A stretch of DNA of 64,000 nucleotides from Phocoena phocoena (Eukaryota > Chordata > Mammalia > Artiodactyla > Phocoenidae). The stretch spans positions 72,779,223 through 72,843,222 of the forward strand of contig NC_089230.1 in assembly GCF_963924675.1 (NCBI RefSeq), given 5' to 3'. Under the pieces are notes generated by a model. The model was given only the letters and a program-made list of their open reading frames with translations, ran no database searches and had not been told where the DNA came from. This document shows positions 52,901 to 61,900 of this stretch, in pieces. The stretch's first letter is position 1. Each line of letters opens with the position of its first letter. Both the position numbers and the translations under genes were made by a program.

Positions 52901-55900
52901 ATCTTGTATGTCTTCTTTGGAAAATGTCTACTCAGGTCCTTTGCCCATTTTTTAATCAGGTTGTTTGCTTTTTTGATGTTGAGTTGTATGCGTTATTTGT
53001 GTATTTTAGATATTAACCCCTTGTTGGATATATCATTTTCAAATATCTTCTCCCATTCAGTAGGTGGCCTTTTCATTTTGTTGATCGTTTCCTTCACTGT
53101 GCAAAAGCTTTCTAGTTTGATGTAGTCCCATTTGTTTGTTTTTGCTTTTGATTCTCTTGCCTGAGGAGACATATTCAGAAGAATATTACTAAGACCAGTA
53201 TCAAAGAGTGTACTGCCTATGTTTTCTTTGAGAAGTTTTATGGTTTCAGGTCTTAATTTAAGTCTTTAATCCTTTTTTTTTTGCGGTACGCGGGCCTCTC
53301 ACTGATGTGGCCTCTCCCACTGCGGAGCACAGGCTTCAGACGCGCAGGCTCAGCGGCCATGGCTCACGGGCCCAGCCGCTCCGTGGCATGTGGGATCTTC
53401 CCGGACCGGGGCACGAACCCATGTTCCCTGCATTGGCAGGCAGACTCTCAACCACTGCACCACCAGGGAAGCCCTGCGCCACCAGGGAAGCCCTCCATTT
53501 TTAACTTATTATTGTACATGGTGTGAGAAAGTAGTCCAGTTTGATTCTTTTACCTGTAGCTGTCCAGTTTTCCTAACATCATTTATTGAAGAGGCTGTCT
53601 TTTCCCCATTGTATATTGTTGCCTTCTTTGTTGTAGATTAATTGCCATATAAGTGTGGATTCGCTTTCTGATAGTTCACTCTTAATGTATAGAAACTCAA
53701 CAGATTTCTGTATATTAATTTTGTATCCTGCAACTTTATTGAATTCATTGTGAGGTCTAGTCATTTTTTTGGTGGCATCTTTAGGATTTTCTATGTATGG
53801 TATCGTGTCTTCTACAAAGAGTAACAGTTTTACTACTTCCTTTCCACTTTGGATTCCTTTCATTTCTTTTTCTGATTGTATGATTGCTATGGCTAGGAGT
53901 TCCAATGCTATGTTGAAGAAAAGTGGCAAGAGTGGGAATCTTTCCCTTATTCCTGATCTTAGAGGAAAAGCTTTCTGCTTTTCACTGTTGAGTATGATGT
54001 TAGCTGTGGGTTTGTCACATGTGGCCTTTATTATGTTGAAGTATGTTCCCTCTATACCCCCTTTGTTGAGAGTTTTCATCATAAATGGATGTTGAATTTT
54101 GTCAGAAGTTTTTTCCCCATCTATTGTGATGATCATATGAGTTTTATTCTTCAGTTTTTTTGTATCACATTGATTTGCAGGTATTGAACCATTCTTGCAT
54201 CCCTGGGATAAATCCCACTTGATCATGATGTATGTTCCTTTTACTGTGTTGTTGGATTTGGTTTGCTAATAGTTTGTTGAGGATTCTGGCATCTATGTTC
54301 ATCAGTGATATTGGCCTGCAATTTTCTTTTTTTGTGGTATCTTTGTCTGGTTTTGCATCAGGGTGATGCTGGCCTTGTGGAATGAGTTCGGAAGTGTTTC
54401 TTCCTCTGCAGTTTTTTGGAGTAGTTTCAGAAGGATAGGTGTTAACTCTTCAATAAATATTTGGTAGAATTCACCTGTGAAGCCATCTGGTCCTCTACTT
54501 TTGTTTGTTGGGAGTTTTTCTTACTACTGATTCAATTTCATTACTGAACTGTTTGTATTTTCTATTTCTTCCTGATTCAGTATTGGGAGATTGTCCATTT
54601 CTTCTAGGTTGTCCATTTTTTTGGCATATAATGGCTTGTAGGACTCTCTTATGATCCTTTGTATTTCGTGGTGTTGGTTGTAAGTTCTTCTTTTTCATTT
54701 CTGATTTTATTGATTGGGATCCTCTCTCTTTTTTTCCTTGATGAGTCTGGCTAAAGCTTTATCAATTTTGTTTATTTTTTCAGAGAACCAGCTCTCAGTT
54801 TCATTGATCTTTTCTATTGCTTTTTTTAGTCTCTATTTCATTTATTTCTGCTCTGATCTTTGTGATTTCTTTCCTTCTTCTAACTTCTTTTTTGTTTGTT
54901 TGTTCTTCTTTTTATAGTTCTTTTATGTGTAAGGTTAGGTTGTATTTGAGATTTTTCTAGTTTTCTGAGATAGGCTTGTATTGCTGTAAACTTCCCTCTT
55001 AGCCTTGTTTTTGCTACTTTCCATGAATTTTGGATCACTGTATTTTCATTTTCATTTGTCTCTGGGTATTTTTTAATTTACTCTTTGATTTCTTCAGTGA
55101 TCCATTTGTTTAGTAACGTATTGTTCAGCTTTCATGGGTTTGTGTTTTTTGAAGATTTTTCTTGTAGTTGATTTCTAGTCAAGGCATTTTGGTTGGGAAA
55201 GATGCCTGATATGATTTCAGTCTTCTTAAGTTTACTGAGACTTCTTTTGTTGCCCAGCATATGATCTATCCTATAGATTTTTCCATGTGCTCTTGAAAAG
55301 AATGTGTATTCTGCTGCTTTGGGATGGAATGTTTATATACATAAATTCATATATTAAAAATATATATATATAAGTCCATCTAATCTAATATGTAGTTTAA
55401 GGCCAATGTCTCCTTATTGATTTTGTGTGGATCTGTCCATTGATGTAAGTGGGGTGTTAAAGTCTCCTACTCTTACTGTGTTATTGTCAGTTTCTCCCTT
55501 TATGTCTGTTAATATTTGCTTTATGTATTTAGGTGATCCTATATTGGTTGCATATATATTTAAAATTGTTATATCTTCTTCATTAATTGATTCCTTTATC
55601 ATTGTGTAATGTCTTTCTTTGTCTCTTGTAACAGTCTTTATTTTAAAGTCTATTTTGTCTCACTTAAGTATTGCTACCCTGACTTTTCATTTCCCTTTAC
55701 ATAGAATACCTTTTTCCATCCCCTCACTTTCAGTCTGTGTGTCTTTATATCTAAAGTAATTATTTTTAATGTCAAATTTATGTTTCTCAATCTTTTAAAT
55801 GTCTTCTAGAACTTTTGGTTTACTGAGGTCCCATATGGCTTTTAAGGCTCTGAAAAAAATAGCTCCCTAATGAGTTTTGATAAAGTTTCTTCATGATTAA

Positions 55901-58900
55901 AATAAATTTCCAGTAACATTCATGAATTTGAATGTGATCCCTGAGATATATCACATGACTGAGAGTAGAAGAATGCCATTGGACACTATAAGTGTTTAAC
56001 CTAACATCATAGTACAGTTAAAAATAATCCCTCCTAGGCTTTTTCTTTAGAATGCCAACTGTAATCCCACTGTTGGTCGCTAAGTCTGAACCTCCCATTG
56101 GAATGCTGGCCTCAGAAGGGCTGAAAAGTTTTGATGCTGTATAATCTCTCACATTCTTCTTAAAAATAATTTTCATATGTTGTCACATAATGTTTATAAA
56201 TTAGAGATTATATATTGAACTGAAAAACACCTGGTAATGTGAAACTTACAAAGAAGAAAATAGCTTAAGGTAGAGTTTCTTTTTTCTATCCCCTAAACTT
56301 GCATTCAGCTTAGTATGTTCCACAGTCAAACTGTAGCCATTGTAAAGCCTCTGTTCATGCTCTGGTATGACACATCAAATAAAGAGGATCAATAAAATTC
56401 AATTAACTATGGTTTCTTCAGAATTGACAACTACAGTATAATGAAATCAACCAAAGCAGATGAAATGGTAAATCTGACAAGAAATCGATTGAGTTTGTCA
56501 AAGTTGTTTAGACCTAGCTTAAGGTAAGTCTCTTGACCTCCCTTGCTCTCAGTTTTCCCATCTATGAAGTTGGAAAGTTGATCTGGAGGATCTCTAAGGT
56601 CCATTCTGGCTCAAAAGTTCTATGGTAATAATAGGTAATACATTTATTTTTTAAATTTCAAATGGTCCAGAAAGGTACATAAAGCTAAAATTTCTTCAGT
56701 TAGTGCCTCACCCTGCTTGGACATTGGTGTGGTTGAAAGTTTCAGCTTTCTCTCTTATTTCTTCATATGCTGACCCATGGACATCGATAGACCTCTTGGG
56801 AGAGGGTGAGTAAAACTTTATTTGTAAACTTCTGTTTCGAGAGACTTCCGTATCTTAATAACTGTCCTCACTTTGATCATTTGGAGCCTGGTATATCTTT
56901 TGTCCTTTCCTTTTCTTTTCTTCCATTTGTTCTCTGTCTCTGGTGCGACATAGATTCTCTGGCTGCACTTTCCTCTGTTCCCTCCGAAGCACAGATTTCA
57001 GATCCGTTCGCACCAGAACCTACTCCTCCTGCTACAGCTGCTGAAATTGCAACTACTTCAGCCTCTGTCTCAACTACTACAACTGTCACTGCTGTCACTG
57101 CTGAAGTGGATCTCTTTGGAGGTTAGTCAGTCACATCACTTTTCTTTCATTTTCCTTCCAGGATTGCTAGCGTTAAAGCACTTAAATCTTTTACATGATA
57201 GAACGTGGCAGATAGATAGAACATGCATGGCAGAGTGTTTAACTACTTTTAAAATGTTTATTCATATATATTTATCTTTGCTCAATTTGTCAACTTCATA
57301 TTCATTTAATTTTAGTGATTATAGAGCAAAGGTTGCAAATGCTTTGGACCTATTCAATTTTCTACTTTTTGCGAAGTTAGGATTTAAGCTGCTATTAGAA
57401 CTCTTGTCCCGTATATGCTCCAGCCCTGCAGTATCTATAATAGTGGTACCAGATCTTTCTATCATATTTAGAATTGGTTTTTTGGCTTTTTTTTTTAGAT
57501 TTGAACTAGCTGAGAGAAAAAAATGTTTGGGGAACATGGGAGGAGAAATCCTGGCCTAAGTTATTTTTTAAGATTTAGGACAAAAAAAAATCACCTAAGT
57601 GGAGTTCAGATCTAGAGGTCTCTGAAGAGAGTTTAGGGATATGTCCATTTTTGCAACTTTTTAAGCTTGTTCTGTCCAAGCAAAAACTTGGATCATCTTT
57701 GGCTTCAGAACTTTGAGAGATCACTGGAGTCGGCACTTGCAACGCTGATTGAAAACAGGTTTATATCAGACTTTGAAACGATTGTCTGAAAATATTTTTC
57801 CCATGCAAATGTAAATTCTGACACAGAGTTGATTTACAGCTGTAAGCTTCAGTCAAATATCCTACACTCTGTCAATATAATATGCCTGGACCTGATGAAC
57901 CATCTGAAACCAGTTTATTTACATCTTCCCATTTTGAGTGGTGCTAATGTCCAAACCTGGAGAAGTGCTCATTATGTGTACATTGAACCGTGTTATAGTC
58001 ATCATAGTTTTGTGTTTCTTCGTTACAGTATAACATCTGTCCCAGGGCATTTTGAGAATATGGTAAAGAAATTGGAGGAAGCAAATGATAAGGGGTGGGG
58101 GCAGGAGAGATTTGGCAGGCTCTGGTGGAGTTAACGTATTCCCCTGGGAACATACACTTACTTACGCACTGTCACATACCACTGTGCTACATGCCGTGCC
58201 CCAGTCTCTGAGGCTTGCCAACGTTGTCTAAGACAAGGAATACTCAGCGGGACACAGCATCGTTCGTTGCCTCTGTTTCATGCGAGGAATTTGCTCCTGC
58301 CTTGCTGCACTGCCATTCTGTTGCTCTTCCAAATCTATTATAGGAGAAATTCGGGGTTTTTTGTTTGTTTTTTAAAGTAGGAGAAGGGATTTGCATACTC
58401 TGAATAATTTATTATGAGGAGTCATCCACTAGAGAAAGTTAGTTTTTCACTTATGCCTCTGTAACTTTTGAGACCAGAAATTAAAATATTAGCTTAAATT
58501 TATAAAAACCAACTTCTTCACCCCATCCTTCCTACCTCCATTATTGGTCTTGAGTATGGATGGTTTCTCATAGGCTTATGTTCAGAGAAAAATTCAAGGA
58601 AAATATGGACGGGTTGGATGACAATTTTGGATGACAAAGCATTTCTATTCCTTTAGCTATTTAGATTTTTGTTTTTCAGCCCATTTTAAGGAGCTTAATT
58701 GCCTATTAGAAATCAGTCAACTCCATCTTGCTTCTCTCATGGTCCTGCCTAAGATATTTCTTGGAAATATTCTTTGTGCCATTATGCTGTTTGTGGTAAT
58801 CATTTATTACTGCTTTGATGACAGTCATCAAGCAGAAGAATCTGTATGTTTGAAAATATTTTCGTGATGTCAGTCTTTCTACCCTGAAATACAAATTTAA

Positions 58901-61900
58901 AAGGTCAGTACTGTAGAAAATCATATGATTTAATGCCAAAGAATGGAGGCTGTCCTTTAATTTCACCAATATCCTTTCTAGTCATCTGGATGGAGGATAA
59001 GTAAAGATGAGTACATCTGCAAATCTCATCACAATTATTTTTACTAATCTTTATAGTTCTGTAAACTGTCTCCCGGCCTCTGATAGCTATAAAATCTCTA
59101 TCTTTTATGTTCAGAAATCTATATGTGTCACTGTCTGTCTTGTAGTTTTCAGTGATACTCCCTGATTTCTTTCGTGTTCTTTATGGATTTATAAGGAATC
59201 ATTTAGAGGTAAGATTTTAAATTAAAACTTAAACTAAAATCTCTTTGGTCGTGTTGTGTGGCCATTTTAAAAAAATTTTGTATCTCTAAAATGGGCAAGT
59301 GGTAGAACTTTTGAATAATAAGAGCACCAGTTATTTCATTTATATGACTTTAAAATATCCCCTTTGAGGTTTTATGTAGCATATATAGCAGTATTAAGTA
59401 GATTTCTTTAGAAATAAGCTTAATGAATTTTAATTTCTGAATAATGGCTAATTGTTTAATTTCAGGACTATGAGATACTGAAATGTTGAATTTTTCTATG
59501 TATTTTAGTCTTGTATTTTCATTACAAATTTGAAAAATACGGAGTGTCTGTTATTTTAAAATACTCAGATTGATACCCACATAATGTTTTAGTTGTTTCA
59601 ATGTAAGTCATTAAAAAAAATTTTTAGAAACATTATATTTACTAAATGCTTATTTTTTTTAAAGGAACTTTTAAGAAATGAAATCTGCCTTCTGCCTTCT
59701 GTGGTCAGGCAGAACAGGACTGCAAGGCAGTGTTATGCTTTAAAAATGTAGTAAAACTTACAGATATTGATAAAGATAAAACACAGAATCCTTAAAGGCA
59801 TTCTGTTTTTCACTGATGCAAACTCTACTAACAACAGCACATTAGTTTGTAACAATACAGTTTTTTTCTAAGGAGTGCAATGCTAAATGCTAATTCCTCT
59901 ACATGTTCACCCGGGTACCCTTTCAGTCAACTGTGTTAATTTGTGTGCAGGCCTCCATGATGGTAGGCTGTGAGCACAGAACCAAGTGGCTGGAAAACCA
60001 AAGAACTTGCCTCCCAAACCTGACTTCATGTGAACAAGTTGGTTAACCAAGTTAATCAATCTTCCTTAACACCAATACTTAAATATAAGCACTTACAACT
60101 AGATTTCATGTAAGATTCTTATAATCTGGGACCTTTGGGGAAGAAAATGAACTGGAATGGTGACTCTTGGGCTCAAGAGGCTGAGAATGATTGAAACCTT
60201 TGTGCCGAGTATGTGATTTAAAGATGGTGTGTGTGCCTGGAGAAGACAGGGAGAGGAGTTCAGGCTGGAGAAGACAACAGCAGTAAGAAATTTTTACAGA
60301 GGTAGTCAGTCACATGATAAAAAATGAGAGAGAAAATTCTTCCTAGATTGCCAGAAGGAAGAGAAGGCTAGTCTGCAGCAGTGTCAGAGACTGGTTTGCT
60401 GAGTAAGGCTGGACTGAGTCCATAACAGTAGAAAAGCAGGAACATGCATTTCCTGGAAGTAGCACTGGTAGGTAATGGGCAGAATGTAGACCTGAACTGC
60501 AAATGGGTAACAAGAGAATGAGAACTAGATTGGAGATTGCTTTCGCTTTCAGTGCTGGAAGGATAATGCTGCCATCGATGATGAAAGAAAGCTGGGTAGC
60601 TAAGAAGTTTTGCTGTTTTTTTAAACAAAATCAAAATTATCTTATTGTCTCTGACAGTCCCGGGGGGTCTAGTGGGCCCAGCTGGACGGTTGTCTCTCAG
60701 GGTCCCTTTCGTGGCTACAGTCAGACAGTGGCTGTGGGGCTGGGATTATCCAGTCTCACTCGTTCACATCTCCATCAAATGGGCTGGGAACACTTAGCAG
60801 CTCGGGGCTGGAGCAGCTGGGGCTCCTTTGTTTAGGAGAAGTGTTGACAGTTGATGAGTTAAGTTTACAATGTTTAGTTTCAGAGAAGCATTAAAAGGAG
60901 ATGTCTTGCTGACCAGGAATGGAGGGACACCACCTCTCCTAAAGATATAGCTACAAATATGGGTTTCACCTACGTACACAGAAATCATAATTAAGGAGGC
61001 CAGCCTGTGAATATTTGTTTGAACTCTAGCACTGATATAACTGGTGCTTATTCCATCCTGCAAGGAGGGGACAGTATAGTAGAATGTGGCACAGTTCATA
61101 ACAGTAGAGTGGTCAAACACCCAAACCTCCATCAGACAACTTACAGCCAAATCCTGACCCCGCCACTTGACAGACCTTGGTCACATCCTCAGACTTTACA
61201 AGTTTCTGTTCTCCTATCTACAAAGTGGAGATGATAAAACCTATATCACAAGAAAGTTGAAGGAATTAAATTTAATAACGCAAATAAAATATTTACACAG
61301 TGACTGGCACATAAATAGTGATTGCTATTACTGTTTCTATTACTTCCAATGGCATTACCGTCAGTTCCAAATTTTCTAAGAACGAAAAGAAAGAAAACAG
61401 ACCTGACCCGTGGCAAAATATTTTCAGCCCTTCCAACCTCCTCTTAGACTTTTCTTGTGGTCTTTTGCCCCAGCTGTTAGGGCTTTCAAGTTGCTCTAAG
61501 TCCTCTGTGATAGTATTCTTAGCATGGCATCTGAGGAGGTGTGTCTGTCCTATCCCCTGGTGTGTTTTTCCTACTCCATTATTATTATTCAGCCTCTCCC
61601 CTGACTGCCCTCTACTCAGAACATATATATATTCCCTCAGTGTAGCTGTGGGAAGCAATCAAATCAAGCTGTAACATATGATTGTCCCATTGTCCCTTCT
61701 AGGGATATTTGTGTTTTTGTAAAGGACCTTTTAACTCAAGCGAGTCTCTAATGTTTAATGTTTGTTAAGGCCGGGCTTCAGGACGTTACCATAATGTGTC
61801 TCATACTCAGCTCAGTTTGGAACACGCTGGGTGAACCTGAGAAACAAGTGTCTCGACTGCAGGACTTCCTACAGCCCAATACACCACATAAATCTCTGAA

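Larger units (their letters stand above)
52010..55760 (-). mobile_element. Antisense L1, 5'-truncated
   Basis: Read on the minus strand, it starts inside the endonuclease domain near 55750 and runs through reverse transcriptase to an ORF2 C-terminus and 3' UTR ending near 52014. It includes a 215-codon open piece at 53579-54226 and the piece at 55414-55602 with [22 protein letters not shown] splits it at about 53273-53494. It is opposite to SNAP91. Confidence 0.88.
38965..56790 (+). other. SNAP91: SNAP91 17.8-kb intron filled largely by opposed L1 copies
   Basis: It contains an old sense L1 (about 39690-47120), a CHR SINE (48854-49000), a CA repeat (49934-49976), several L1 tails (50085-50204, 51175-51286, 51627-51995), an antisense L1 (about 52010-55760) with a CHR SINE inside it, and a MIR-like piece (56520-56625). 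The stretches 38965-39685, 47125-48835, 49015-49930, 50215-51170 and 55770-56515 show no element that I can name. Confidence 0.8.

Noticed and set aside
53579..54226. 215-codon open frame on the minus strand, the longest in the window
   Set aside because: It is the reverse-transcriptase part of an antisense, broken L1 ORF2 and is not a host gene.
57047..57559. 170-codon open frame overlapping a SNAP91 exon
   Set aside because: It uses a different frame from AP180 over the exon and then continues into intron. The exon is explained by the phase-1 reading frame and splice sites.
60655..60840. GC-rich patch that could be an exon or a regulatory island
   Set aside because: It has no conserved protein, no supporting splice sites and few CpG. 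It looks like an old repeat that I could not identify.
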